A stretch of DNA of 13,886 nt from Pseudomonadota bacterium (GTDB lineage: Bacteria; Pseudomonadota; Alphaproteobacteria; Sphingomonadales; Sphingomonadaceae). Under the pieces are notes generated by a model that saw only the letters and a list, made by a program, of their open reading frames with translations, was not told the DNA's origin and searched no databases. A program made the translations under genes and the position numbers. The stretch is from contig JAEZQR010000225.1 of the NCBI GenBank assembly GCA_023413015.1, positions 1 through 13,886 on the forward strand, written 5' to 3'. This document shows, piece after piece, positions 1 through 7,300 of the stretch (its first letter is position 1; each line of letters begins with the position of its first letter).

Positions 1-999
1 GAGCAGGCCGATCTCATCGCAGGCGAGCGGCGTGCCGGCGCGCACGTCGAGCCGGCCGCTCGCGCGCATCGCGTCGATCCGCTCGGCGACCGGCGGCGCC
101 AGCCGGTGGCGGTGCACGTCCCACCAAGGGCGCAGATGGCGGAGGAAACGCACACGATCGGCGCGGTTCGCCGCTCGCCACAGATCCTGCGTATAGGGAC
201 GAAGCTCGTCGACCGCCGCACGCCAACCGATGGTGGCGGCCCGCTGCCGCACCGCCCGCAACAGCGCCACGGCGTGGGCCGGGGGGCGCTCGGCAAGCTT
301 GCCAGGCATCCCGTCGGCATGCGCCCGTGGCAGCAGCCCGCGCCGCGACAGGGCGACGATCCGCCCCGCGAATCCGGCGCCGTCGAGCGTCAGCGCCACG
401 TCGATCATGGTGAGGCCGGTGCCAAGCAGCAGCACGGTGTCCCGCGCCGTCAGCCCTTCGGCCAACCGCGGCGTCCAGGGATCGGCGACATAGCGATCGC
501 CGAGCCGCGCCACGTCGAGCCCCGCCGGCGGGTGCGGCGGCAGGTTGCCGGTGGCGAGCACGACGGTATCGGCGCGCTGTCGGCTGCCGTCGGCCAAGGT
601 CAGCGTCACGCCATAGGCATCGGGATGGACCGCCGCGACCTGCCCGTGCTGCCGTAGCAGGCGGCTGCCGGCGGCGCGGCCCGTCACTGCGAGCAGATCG
701 TCGAGGTAGGCGCCATAGGCGGCGCGCGGGACGAAGGCAGCGGGCGTGGCCGCCGGCTCACGGCCGGCGAGCCAGTCGGCGAAATGGCCGGGCGCATCGG
801 GAAACGCGCTCATGTTCGCTGCGCGCACGTTCAGCAGATGGTCCGGATTGCCGGTCGAATAGGCGACGCCGCGCGCGAACCGCTCGCCACGCTCGATCAG
901 CAGCGCGTCGGGGCCGTCGTGCCGGACGAGATTGACGGCGAGCAGCGTTCCGGAAAAGCCGGCGCCGACGATCGCCACCCGTGACAGCCGTTCCGGCAT
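1..999 (-). CDS. FAD/NAD(P)-binding flavoprotein, C-terminus cut off by window edge
   Basis: The first 333 residues are visible; the gene continues beyond base 1 in frame. Seen: an N-terminal dinucleotide-binding fold with GAGFSG at residues 12-17, then GVAYST (44-49) and HLLNVRAANMS (54-64), a combination typical of the NAD_binding_9 (FAD-NAD(P)-binding) family. VVLATGN (146-152) and a second Rossmann-type loop, LLGTGLTMID (191-200), follow. Family knowledge suggests a cytoplasmic FAD- and NAD(P)H-dependent oxidoreductase; some relatives are urate-hydroxylase-like or YdhS-like monooxygenases, but the substrate cannot be told from sequence. The start is ATG at 999, preceded by a GGGCGGGAG-type Shine-Dalgarno. 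It is divergent from the antiporter gene with 166 bp between them and no evident functional link. The family call is fairly sure; the reaction is unknown. Confidence 0.88.
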   Translation of the reverse strand, partial: MPERLSRVAIVGAGFSGTLLAVNLVRHDGPDALLIERGERFARGVAYSTGNPDHLLNVRAANMSAFPDAPGHFADWLAGREPAATPAAFVPRAAYGAYLDDLLAVTGRAAGSRLLRQHGQVAAVHPDAYGVTLTLADGSRQRADTVVLATGNLPPHPPAGLDVARLGDRYVADPWTPRLAEGLTARDTVLLLGTGLTMIDVALTLDGAGFAGRIVALSRRGLLPRAHADGMPGKLAERPPAHAVALLRAVRQRAATIGWRAAVDELRPYTQDLWRAANRADRVRFLRHLRPWWDVHRHRLAPPVAERIDAMRASGRLDVRAGTPLACDEIGLL

Positions 1000-1043
1000 C
1001 CGCTCTCCCGCCCTACCCGCGCCGCGTCGTGGCCCGTTCGGGC

Positions 1044-1071
1044 ACAATGCGCGGACCGGGGCCATGTTCAA
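1044..1071 (-). promoter_or_regulatory. possible promoter for the flavoprotein gene
   Basis: Read on the minus strand, TTGAAC (1071-1066) is followed after 16 bases by CATTGT (1049-1044). This would place transcription start about 35-40 bases upstream of the ATG at 999. Each hexamer only partly matches the sigma-70 consensus, so this is a weak prediction. No convincing promoter was found for the divergent antiporter gene in the rest of the 1000-1165 gap. Confidence 0.2.
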
Positions 1072-1165
1072 TGATGGGTGCTATCGTCTCGCCCACGGGC
1101 GATCAACATTGCCCTGTACCGTTGCGCCTGCGGAACCGCATAACTCGTCCGCGCGTCTGCCGAAG

Positions 1166-2410
1166 ATGTTCGGGTTCGATCCCTACCATATCCTGCTGGC
1201 GGCGGTGGGCGCGGGGATCATTCTGGCGCACTGGCTGCCGCGCTTCGTGTCGGGGCGCGAGCCGGCGGCGAGCGGCCTCCTCATCCTCGCCGGCTTCGTC
1301 GCCTTCGGGTTCGTGCCCGGCATGCCCGAAGCGCTCGACCCTACGAAGCGCCCGCGCCCCTGGGAGATCGCCGCCGAGTTGGCGGTGATCGTCAGCCTAT
1401 TCGGCACCGGCCTGCGAATCGATCGGCTGGCGTCGTGGCGCGACTGGTCGCCGACCGTGCGGATGCTCGTGCTGGCCATGCCGATCACCATCTTCGCCGT
1501 CGCCGCCTTCGGCTGGCTCGGCGCCGGCATGACGCTCGCCGGCGCACTGCTGCTCGGCGCGGTGCTGGCGCCGACTGACCCGGTGCTCGCCGGCGACGTG
1601 CAGGTCGGCCCACCGCTCGAAGGCGGCGAGCATCCGGTACGCTTCACGCTCACCGCCGAGGCCGGACTCAACGACGGGCTCGCCTTCCCCTTTGTCCATC
1701 TGGCGCTGATGCTCGCGGCAGCCGGCGTGCTGACACCGGCGCTTGCTGCCGAATGGCTGTGGCGCGACGTGCTCTACCGCATCACGGTCGGCGCAGCCGG
1801 GGGCTTGGTCATCGGCTGGCTGCTCGGCAAGGTGCTGTTCGGCTGGCCGCGCGAGAACACGCTGGCTGAGACCGGCGCGGGCGTGGTGGCGCTCGCCGGC
1901 ATCCTGTTCTGCTACGGCATGACCGAGCTTGCCGAAGGCTATGGCTTCGTTGCCTCGTTCGTCGCGGGCGTGACGCTGCGCCGGGTCGAATCGCATCATG
2001 CTTTCCATCGCCAGCTCCACGACTTCTCGCAGTCGATCGAACATGCGTTGACCGCGATGATCCTCGTGACCCTGGGCGGCACGCTCCCCGAGCTGTGGCC
2101 GTACCTCGATCGGCAGCATGTCCTGATCGCGCTGGCGCTGATCTTCCTGATCCGTCCCTTGGGCGGCTGGCTGTCGCTTGCCCGCACGAGGCTTCGCAAG
2201 CGCGAGCGGCTGGTGGTCGCCTTCTATGGTATCCGTGGTATCGGCTCGATCTACTATCTCGCCTATGCGGGATCGCATATCGAGCTTCGGGACGAGGAGG
2301 CGCTGTGGGCGATGATCGCCTTCACCATCCTGCTTTCGACGCTCGTGCACGGTCTGTCTGCCGGCATCGCGGTGGAGCGGGTCGCCGGCGAGGCCTCGGA
2401 AACCAGGTGA
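1166..2410 (+). CDS. CPA1/NhaP-type cation:proton antiporter
   Basis: A 414-residue, strongly hydrophobic inner-membrane protein with about ten to twelve membrane segments. Family motifs are visible: LAPTDPVLAGDVQ (134-146), the conserved ND pair in EAGLNDG (165-171; D170 is the likely ion-binding aspartate), and FYGIRGIGSIYYLAYA (353-368), with R357 in the CPA1 RGIG motif. It should exchange Na+ or K+ for H+ and so serve pH and salt homeostasis; which ion cannot be read from sequence. The open frame extends upstream to an ATG at 932, but that extension is hydrophilic, low in family-like content, and overlaps the divergent flavoprotein gene. The ATG at 1166 is chosen because the first membrane segment begins directly after it. 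The Shine-Dalgarno there is poor, so the exact start is less certain than the family. Confidence 0.9.
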   Translation: MFGFDPYHILLAAVGAGIILAHWLPRFVSGREPAASGLLILAGFVAFGFVPGMPEALDPTKRPRPWEIAAELAVIVSLFGTGLRIDRLASWRDWSPTVRMLVLAMPITIFAVAAFGWLGAGMTLAGALLLGAVLAPTDPVLAGDVQVGPPLEGGEHPVRFTLTAEAGLNDGLAFPFVHLALMLAAAGVLTPALAAEWLWRDVLYRITVGAAGGLVIGWLLGKVLFGWPRENTLAETGAGVVALAGILFCYGMTELAEGYGFVASFVAGVTLRRVESHHAFHRQLHDFSQSIEHALTAMILVTLGGTLPELWPYLDRQHVLIALALIFLIRPLGGWLSLARTRLRKRERLVVAFYGIRGIGSIYYLAYAGSHIELRDEEALWAMIAFTILLSTLVHGLSAGIAVERVAGEASETR

Positions 2411-2411
2411 C

Positions 2412-2436
2412 GGAACCGTAAGCGGCGCCGAGCGCT
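2412..2436 (+). promoter_or_regulatory. possible EcfG-type (general stress) promoter
   Basis: GGAAC (2412-2416), 16 bases, then CGCT (2433-2436). The alphaproteobacterial EcfG consensus is GGAAC, N16-17, CGTT, so this is one mismatch in the -10 part with correct spacing. Start of transcription would fall near 2442, just before the Shine-Dalgarno of the small gene at 2464. This is a motif match only; chance occurrence is quite possible. Confidence 0.25.
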
Positions 2437-2463
2437 GGTCCGCGGCACAAGATGGAGGTTCAG

Positions 2464-2709
2464 ATGATCGGCAGACTCATAACCGCGCTCGCCGGACGAT
2501 CGATCGCCCGCCACGCCGGTGGCCCTGGCGGCGGCATCACGGGGGCGGCGATCGGCGCGGCGCTTCCCACGCTCGCACGGCGCATCGGCCCGATGGGCAT
2601 GATCGCGGCGGCGGCCGGCGGCTATGCGGTCAAGAAGATGGTCGACAAGCGGCGGATGCAGTCGGCCGGCACGAACACTTACCGGGCGGGCACGCGCAGC
2701 TACCGCTGA
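2464..2709 (+). CDS. small glycine-zipper-like protein of unknown function
   Basis: An 81-residue basic protein rich in Gly and Ala. Residues 19-34 (GGPGGGITGAAIGAAL) resemble a glycine-zipper stretch, and a second hydrophobic Ala/Gly segment at 43-55 is followed by a Lys/Arg-rich segment (57-64) and a polar tail. There is no classical signal peptide, though the N-terminus (MIGRLITALAGR) is amphipathic. The open frame begins at an ATG at 2452, but GGAGG (2454-2458) lies inside that extension five bases before the ATG at 2464, so 2464 is the start. It lies 53 bp after the antiporter on the same strand and ends 15 bp before the convergent glycosyltransferase. I do not recognise a named family; membrane association is an inference from composition. 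Confidence 0.72.
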   Translation: MIGRLITALAGRSIARHAGGPGGGITGAAIGAALPTLARRIGPMGMIAAAAGGYAVKKMVDKRRMQSAGTNTYRAGTRSYR

Positions 2710-2724
2710 TCCGGCTTCGCCCGC

Positions 2725-3846
2725 TTACCTCATCGCGGCTTCATAGACCGACCGGTAAGTCGCCGCCGTCTTCGCGAAATCATATTCGGCAGCGACCTTG
2801 GTGCGGTTCGCGGCGCCGACCTCACGGCGCAGACCCGCATCGGCGATGAGGCGTGCGAGTGCTTCGGCCAATCGCGTCTCTTCAGCCGGCGCGGCCAGGA
2901 AGGGGCGATTGGCCGCCGACACGATCTCGGCGACGTCGCCCACAGCGGTCGAGGCGGCAGGCAGGCCGGCGGCCATCGCCTCGACGAGGCTGATCGGAAA
3001 CTGCTCGCTGTCCGACGACAGCGCGAAGATGTCGAACAGCCCGACATAGCGATGCGGATGCGCGACGAAGCCCGGCATCACCAGCCGGTCGGTGACGCCT
3101 TTGCGCTCGGCCTCGGCGCGGATCGCCGCTTCCTCGGGCCCGCGCCCGACGATCACGAGGCGTGCCGGCACGTTGGGCTCCGCACGTGCCGCACCCGCGA
3201 AGGCGCGTACGAGGCGCGGCAGGTTCTTGACCGCGCGCAAGCCCGCCAGCGTGCCGACCACAACTTCACCCGGCTGGCGGGCGAAGCCCGGAATGGCGTC
3301 GGGCGCCGGCGGCGTCGCATAGAGCGCCATGTCGACGCCGTTGGGCACATAGGCGACGCGGGCGGGCGGCTGCCTCCAGACATCGAGTGCGATGCGCTCG
3401 AGGTTGCGCGACGGGACCATCAGCCGGCTCGCGCAGGGCAAGGCGAAGCGCCGCAACAGGACGCGCGCCGGCTTCTGCCGAACCGCTTCGTCTTCGTTGA
3501 ACCCATCCTCATGGTGGACGAGCGGCGGCGCCCCGAACAGGCGCTTAGCCAGCACGGCGTCCATGGCGCCCCAATTGTAGGTGAGCACCAGATCATAGCC
3601 GCGCATCGCGGCGGCCAGCCCGCGCAGCCGCGCGAGGCCGGGTCGCCCGGCCAAGGCCGGGAAATCGTCGCGCAGCCGGGCCGGCACATCCCTGTCGATC
3701 AGCGCGAAGGCCGCCGTCTCGGCCGGCACCGCCGAGACGATGTGATGCTCGAACGCGTCCCCCCAGGCGTTCATCAGCGCGACGGCGCGCGCCTCCTTGC
3801 CGCCGAGGTTGAAGGTCGAATGGAGGTGGAGGAGCCGCGGCCGCAT
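2725..3846 (-). CDS. GT4-family glycosyltransferase
   Basis: A complete 373-residue GT-B fold glycosyltransferase, normal for family GT4. The N-terminal acceptor domain has the glycine loop NLGGKEAR (13-20). The C-terminal donor domain has VGTLAGLRAVKNLPRLV (197-213) with the conserved R203 and K207, VIVGRGPEE (231-239), and the EX7E motif between E281 and E289 (SEQFPISLVEAMAAG). It is expected to transfer a sugar from a nucleotide-sugar donor, retaining configuration, at the cytoplasmic face of the inner membrane. Donor and acceptor are unknown. It is divergent from the asparagine-synthase-like gene across 81 bp containing CTATAG (3857-3862), which could act as a -10 on either strand but lacks a good -35. 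Context suggests surface polysaccharide or glycolipid assembly. Confidence 0.93.
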   Translation of the reverse strand: MRPRLLHLHSTFNLGGKEARAVALMNAWGDAFEHHIVSAVPAETAAFALIDRDVPARLRDDFPALAGRPGLARLRGLAAAMRGYDLVLTYNWGAMDAVLAKRLFGAPPLVHHEDGFNEDEAVRQKPARVLLRRFALPCASRLMVPSRNLERIALDVWRQPPARVAYVPNGVDMALYATPPAPDAIPGFARQPGEVVVGTLAGLRAVKNLPRLVRAFAGAARAEPNVPARLVIVGRGPEEAAIRAEAERKGVTDRLVMPGFVAHPHRYVGLFDIFALSSDSEQFPISLVEAMAAGLPAASTAVGDVAEIVSAANRPFLAAPAEETRLAEALARLIADAGLRREVGAANRTKVAAEYDFAKTAATYRSVYEAAMR

Positions 3847-3927
3847 GTCGAGCCGGCTATAGCAAGCGATGTTCCGCCCGCGAAGCGTCTGGCGATACCG
3901 GAGCGCGTCGGCTAGGAGCGATCAGCA

Positions 3928-5673
3928 ATGGCCGGCTTCTATCTCTGTCGAGACGACGAGCGTGCGCCCGAGCGGCTCGCAGCCGCCCGCGCGCAGTTCG
4001 TGCGTCATGGCTTCGGCGAACCCGTCGAGATCGTGACGCCGAGCCATCGCGGCTTCCATACGCCCTACATCCACGGCGGGCCCGACACTTTCCTCGCGCG
4101 CGGCGACGACTTCGTCGCGGTGGCAGGCACGCTGGTCTATGGCGGCCAGGTCGGACGGACGGCGCTCGAAGCGCTGCTCGACGATTTCCGTTTCCCCTTT
4201 GCCGGCTGGGACCGGCTGGCAGGCCATTTCGCGCTGCTGGTGCGCAAGAACGGGCAGACTGCGCTCCTCACCGACTTCTTCGGGGCCTTCCAAATCTTCC
4301 ATGACCGCCGGTTCGACGTGGTCTCGACCTCGTTCCTGGCAACGGTCGGCAGCCTGCCGCACGTGCGCTGGAACCCGCAGGGCGTCTATGAATTCGCGTT
4401 CAACGTCTTTCCCGTCGGCGACGACACCGTCATCGAGGAGGTGCGGCGCCTGAGCCCCGACGTCCAGGTCGAGCTCGGCGCCGAAGCCGTGCGCCACGCG
4501 GTCGACAAGCCGCTGCCCACCGAGGTCACCGCGACGCCGCTGCCCGAGCGACTCGAACGCGCCGCCGCCACGCTGCGCGCGGCCACCGATCCGTTCGTCG
4601 CCCACTGGGGCGACCGCATGCAGTGCCCGCTGTCGGGCGGGCTCGATTCGCGGCTGGCGCTGGCGCTGCTGCGCGAGCGCGGCGTGCGTCCGCACGTCTA
4701 CGTCTACGGCCGCCCGGGCATGGAGGATGTCGAGATCGCTCGGGCGATCGGCGACGCCGAGGGCTTCGAGGTCGAGCTGTTCCAGAAGGCGATCTGGCGC
4801 GATCTCGGCCCTGACGGCTTCGCCGAGCAGGTCGAACGCAATTTCCACGAGACCGACGCGCTCGTTACCGACGGCGGGCTGTTCGACAACGGCGGCAATG
4901 CCTATGCGCGCCACGCCCGCCAGCGGGACGGGCAGCTTGCCGTATCGGGTGGCTGCGGCGAGGTCTTCCGCAATTTCTTCTACCTGCCGAACCGCCCGCT
5001 CCGCGCCCGCGACGTCGCGGCCGCCTTCTTCTCCCGTTTCGATCGTCGCGACACCACAGCCGAATTCGACTCGCGCTCCTTCCTGGATGCGATCGAGACG
5101 AAGGCGCTGGCCGCGCTCGGTCTGCCAGCGAGCGAGCGCGGGCTGCTGCCGCGCCCGCTGATCGAGCAGCTCTATCCACGCTTGCGCTGCCGCGCCTTCT
5201 TCGGCCGCGAGATCAGCCTCGTCGGCCGCCACGGCGGCTACTTCATGCCCTTCTTCCATCGCGCGGTGGTGGCAGAGGCACTGACGCTGCCGATGGGCCT
5301 GAAGAATCTGGGCCGCTTCGAAGCCGCGCTGCTCACGGCGCTCGATCCGAAGCTCGCCCGCCACGCCTCGGCCTATGGCGGCAGCTTCGACTCGGTGCCG
5401 ACGCGCGAGCACCGACTATCCGAGCTGAGTACGCGGCTGCGCCCCATCTGGATGCGCCGTTACAGCTATGCCCTGCGCCGGCGCCTCGGCCCCTTGAACG
5501 ACGAGCATGGCGGCCTGCTGACGCCGATCTACCTCGGCCGCGTCCTCGACCTTCACTTCCCGCACATGCAGCGCTTCTTCCGGATGAAGAACGTCGCCGA
5601 CACCGGCCTCTACCGCCGCATCGCGACGCTCGAATATCTCGGTCAGCATATCGAAGGACAGCTGGCGGCCTGA
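3928..5673 (+). CDS. asparagine-synthase-like ATP-dependent ligase lacking the glutaminase cysteine
   Basis: A 581-residue two-domain protein laid out like asparagine synthetase B. The N-terminal Ntn-hydrolase-type domain (about 1-200) is recognisable from LAGHFALLVRKNG (95-107) and the DFFGAF stretch that follows, but it begins MAGFYL where glutamine-dependent enzymes have MCG. The nucleophilic Cys is replaced by Ala, and the usual NGEIYN-like loop is absent. The C-terminal synthase domain has an intact ATP-pyrophosphatase loop, CPLSGGLDSRLAL (SGGLDS at 236-241), and SGGCGEVFR (340-348) at the position of the AsnB SGDGGDE loop. It should adenylate a carboxylate and form an amide, using ammonia or another amine rather than its own glutaminase. 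AGGAG (3914-3918) precedes the ATG by nine bases. Its glycan-gene neighbours suggest a sugar-acid or polymer substrate, as with amidating enzymes of O-antigen clusters; free asparagine synthesis is less likely. Confidence 0.88.
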   Translation: MAGFYLCRDDERAPERLAAARAQFVRHGFGEPVEIVTPSHRGFHTPYIHGGPDTFLARGDDFVAVAGTLVYGGQVGRTALEALLDDFRFPFAGWDRLAGHFALLVRKNGQTALLTDFFGAFQIFHDRRFDVVSTSFLATVGSLPHVRWNPQGVYEFAFNVFPVGDDTVIEEVRRLSPDVQVELGAEAVRHAVDKPLPTEVTATPLPERLERAAATLRAATDPFVAHWGDRMQCPLSGGLDSRLALALLRERGVRPHVYVYGRPGMEDVEIARAIGDAEGFEVELFQKAIWRDLGPDGFAEQVERNFHETDALVTDGGLFDNGGNAYARHARQRDGQLAVSGGCGEVFRNFFYLPNRPLRARDVAAAFFSRFDRRDTTAEFDSRSFLDAIETKALAALGLPASERGLLPRPLIEQLYPRLRCRAFFGREISLVGRHGGYFMPFFHRAVVAEALTLPMGLKNLGRFEAALLTALDPKLARHASAYGGSFDSVPTREHRLSELSTRLRPIWMRRYSYALRRRLGPLNDEHGGLLTPIYLGRVLDLHFPHMQRFFRMKNVADTGLYRRIATLEYLGQHIEGQLAA

Positions 5674-5742
5674 ACGGGCGGGTCGTTGTCGGCTCAAAAC
5701 CAACGGCATCCGAGATTCCTGCGACGCCTGCGGCGCAATCGC

Positions 5743-5761
5743 TCAGCCGCCCCGCGGCTGA
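5743..5761 (+). terminator. GC-rich hairpin without a T tract, between two glycan genes
   Basis: TCAGCCGC (5743-5750) and GCGGCTGA (5754-5761) form a perfect 8-bp stem around a three-base loop, 70 bases after the stop of the asparagine-synthase-like gene. No T run follows, so intrinsic termination would be weak; it may instead be a 3' stabilising structure. The rest of the 137-bp gap holds two GATTC sites (5713-5717 and 5772-5776) and the Shine-Dalgarno of the next gene. Confidence 0.35.
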
Positions 5762-5786
5762 CTTGCCCCTCCGATTCGGCTATGGC
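5758..5786 (+). promoter_or_regulatory. weak promoter candidate for the glycerophosphotransferase-like gene
   Basis: CTGACT (5758-5763), 17 bases, then TATGGC (5781-5786), 24 bases before the ATG at 5811. Spacing is ideal but both hexamers match the sigma-70 consensus only partly. It overlaps the right arm of the hairpin at 5743-5761. Confidence 0.25.
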
Positions 5787-5810
5787 CCTTCCTGTCGGGG
5801 GGGACGGCAC

Positions 5811-7001
5811 ATGCCCAGCAGCATCGCATTCCTGTGCATCGGTGGTGCACATCAGGTCTATCATATCGCGCCGGTCGCTGCGGCCATGGCGATTGACCAC
5901 CCGGCGACCGAGGTGACGGTCCTCGCGCTCGATGCGCGTTCGCTCGATCTTGCCCGGCAGGCGGCGACCGCCATGGGGGCTACACGGCTCGAGTTCGCAC
6001 TGCTCGAACCCTCCACGCTCGGCGGCTTGACGGCACGTCTCACCGGCAACCGGTCGGCGGTGAAGGTTCCGACGCTGTTTCGCAATCGGAAGCGGCTCGA
6101 CAGCTTCGATGCGATCGTCGTCTCGGAATGCACGTCGACCATCGTGCGCCGCCTCGGCGTGCGCCGGCCGCGTCTGATCTGCATTCCGCACGGCGCCGGC
6201 GATCGGGCGGTTTCCTTCGAGCCACGATTCCGCCGCTTCGATCGCGTGCTCGTCGCCGGGGCGAAGACCGCCGAGCGCATGATCGCGTCGGGCGTCTCGA
6301 GCGAACGCGTCGCCATCGTCGGCTATCCCAAGGCCGAGCTGGTACGGCGCATGACCGGCCAGCGGTTGTCGCTGTTCGACAACGGCCGGCCAACGGTGCT
6401 TTACAACCCGCATTTCCGCCGCTCGCTGTCGTCGCTCGATACCGCGCGGGCCGTCACCGAGGCTTTCGCCGCGCAGGACCGGTTCAACCTCATCCTAGCT
6501 CCGCATATCCGGGCCTTCGAGAATGCCGATGCCGACGAGCTCGCCGCCTGGTCCGGCTTGGTCCGGCCGGGCAGCATCCACGTCGATCTCGGCTCGGATC
6601 GGCTCGTCGACATGAGCTACGTCATGGCGGCCGACATCTATCTCGGCGACGTGTCGAGCCAGGTCTATGAATTCCTGCTGGCGCCGCGGCCGTGCGTGTT
6701 CCTCGACGCGCATGGCGTCAAGTGGCAGGGCAACCCCGATTACGACTTCTGGCGGCTCGGCGAGGTCGTCACGCCCGGAAATGTCATGGCCGCCGTCGCG
6801 CGGGCGGGCGCACTGCACGAAAACTATCTGGCGCTGCAGCACGAGGCGATCGAAGCCACTTTCGGCACGACGACGGCGGCACCCGAACGCGCCGCGAACG
6901 ATATCATGGCGTATATCGCGGCAGTGCACGAGGGTGCCGGGAACGAGGCAGCCGCGGGCGGCTTCGCGGTTCCGGCCAAGGCCGTTTCGACGCCCGGCTA
7001 G
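5811..7001 (+). CDS. CDP-glycerol glycerophosphotransferase-like enzyme
   Basis: A 396-residue cytoplasmic GT-B-like protein. Features typical of the Glyphos_transf (TagB/TagF-like) group are visible: IPHGAGDRA (125-133), VAIVGYPKAE (167-176), VLYNPHFRRS (196-205), APHIRAFE (230-237), and DIYLGDVSSQVYEFLL (275-290), the phosphate-binding D-x-SS-x-x-YE signature. Related enzymes transfer glycerol phosphate or similar polyol phosphates onto membrane-anchored polymers. In a Gram-negative organism a capsule or surface-glycan role is the natural inference, and the true donor is unknown. The frame is open from an ATG at 5763, but a G-run Shine-Dalgarno (5797-5803) lies seven bases before the ATG at 5811, and the first beta strand (SSIAFLCIGG) starts there. 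It follows the asparagine-synthase-like gene by 137 bp on the same strand. The last 25 or so residues are low-complexity Ala/Gly. Confidence 0.82.
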   Translation: MPSSIAFLCIGGAHQVYHIAPVAAAMAIDHPATEVTVLALDARSLDLARQAATAMGATRLEFALLEPSTLGGLTARLTGNRSAVKVPTLFRNRKRLDSFDAIVVSECTSTIVRRLGVRRPRLICIPHGAGDRAVSFEPRFRRFDRVLVAGAKTAERMIASGVSSERVAIVGYPKAELVRRMTGQRLSLFDNGRPTVLYNPHFRRSLSSLDTARAVTEAFAAQDRFNLILAPHIRAFENADADELAAWSGLVRPGSIHVDLGSDRLVDMSYVMAADIYLGDVSSQVYEFLLAPRPCVFLDAHGVKWQGNPDYDFWRLGEVVTPGNVMAAVARAGALHENYLALQHEAIEATFGTTTAAPERAANDIMAYIAAVHEGAGNEAAAGGFAVPAKAVSTPG

Positions 7002-7050
7002 CCTCGTCCAAACGGCGCGACGAATTGTTCGCATGGCCAGCACTCGGCGG

Positions 7051-7079
7051 TTGAACACGCCCCCGCATCGCTGTTAACA
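7051..7079 (+). promoter_or_regulatory. sigma-70-like promoter of the small membrane protein gene
   Basis: TTGAAC (7051-7056), 17 bases, then TTAACA (7074-7079); TAACAT one base further also fits as a -10 element. It lies in the only AT-richer patch of the gap between 7002 and 7110 and would start transcription near 7086, just before the Shine-Dalgarno. GTTAAC and GTTATC nearby were considered as a CtrA site but do not meet that consensus. Confidence 0.45.
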
Positions 7080-7094
7080 TTGGTTATCACCACC

Positions 7095-7103
7095 GGGGGG
7101 AGG
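7095..7103 (+). promoter_or_regulatory. strong Shine-Dalgarno that fixes a GTG start
   Basis: GGGGGGAGG lies seven bases before GTG at 7111. It is among the strongest ribosome binding sites in the window and is the main reason to accept the short downstream frame as a gene. Confidence 0.7.
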
Positions 7104-7110
7104 TGTTTCC

Positions 7111-7296
7111 GTGACGAGTAAGAGTTTCCGGCGCGAGATGAGCGCCTATGCGGTCTGCGGCATGATCGGTGCGACCGTGTTCGCCGCCGGCTATATTCTG
7201 GATAGCGGCGACGGCGTATGTTCGCTGCTCCATCCGAAGGACGCGCTCGCGCAGGCCGATTGCCGGGCCGCGGCCACCACGCCGAACCGCAACTGA
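7111..7296 (+). CDS. small single-pass membrane protein, unknown function
   Basis: A 61-residue protein starting at GTG. The short basic N-terminus (MTSKSFRREM) is followed by one hydrophobic segment at about 12-30 (AYAVCGMIGATVFAAGYIL) and a 31-residue tail with two cysteines (C37 and C51). By the positive-inside rule the tail would face the periplasm, where the two cysteines could pair. The hydrophobic segment could also be read as an uncleaved signal anchor; DALAQADC has a faint resemblance to a cleavage region but sits too far downstream. It has its own promoter-like sequence and strong ribosome binding site, and ends four bases before the convergent hydrolase gene. I know no named family for it. 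Confidence 0.7.
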   Translation: MTSKSFRREMSAYAVCGMIGATVFAAGYILDSGDGVCSLLHPKDALAQADCRAAATTPNRN

Positions 7297-7300
7297 CGTC

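Noticed and set aside
932..1165. N-terminal extension of the antiporter frame from ATG at 932
   Set aside because: It overlaps the divergent flavoprotein gene by 68 bp and adds a hydrophilic segment unlike antiporter N-termini.
1397..2350. Minus-strand open frame of 317 codons opposite the antiporter gene
   Set aside because: Hydrophilic, His/Arg/Gln-rich translation typical of the antisense of a membrane-protein gene.
3857..3862. CTATAG between the divergent glycosyltransferase and ligase genes as a shared -10
   Set aside because: No acceptable -35 hexamer was found at 16-18 bases on either strand, so it is not listed as a promoter.
3922..5412. Long minus-strand open frame (496 codons) opposite the asparagine-synthase-like gene
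   Set aside because: It is antisense to a gene with clear family motifs, and its translation is rich in Arg, Ala, Gln and Glu with no fold-like pattern, as expected for shadow frames in G+C-rich DNA.
7074..7088. Possible CtrA site around GTTAAC and GTTATC
   Set aside because: The spacing is six rather than seven bases and the second half is TTAT instead of TTAA; the sequence is better explained as a -10 element.
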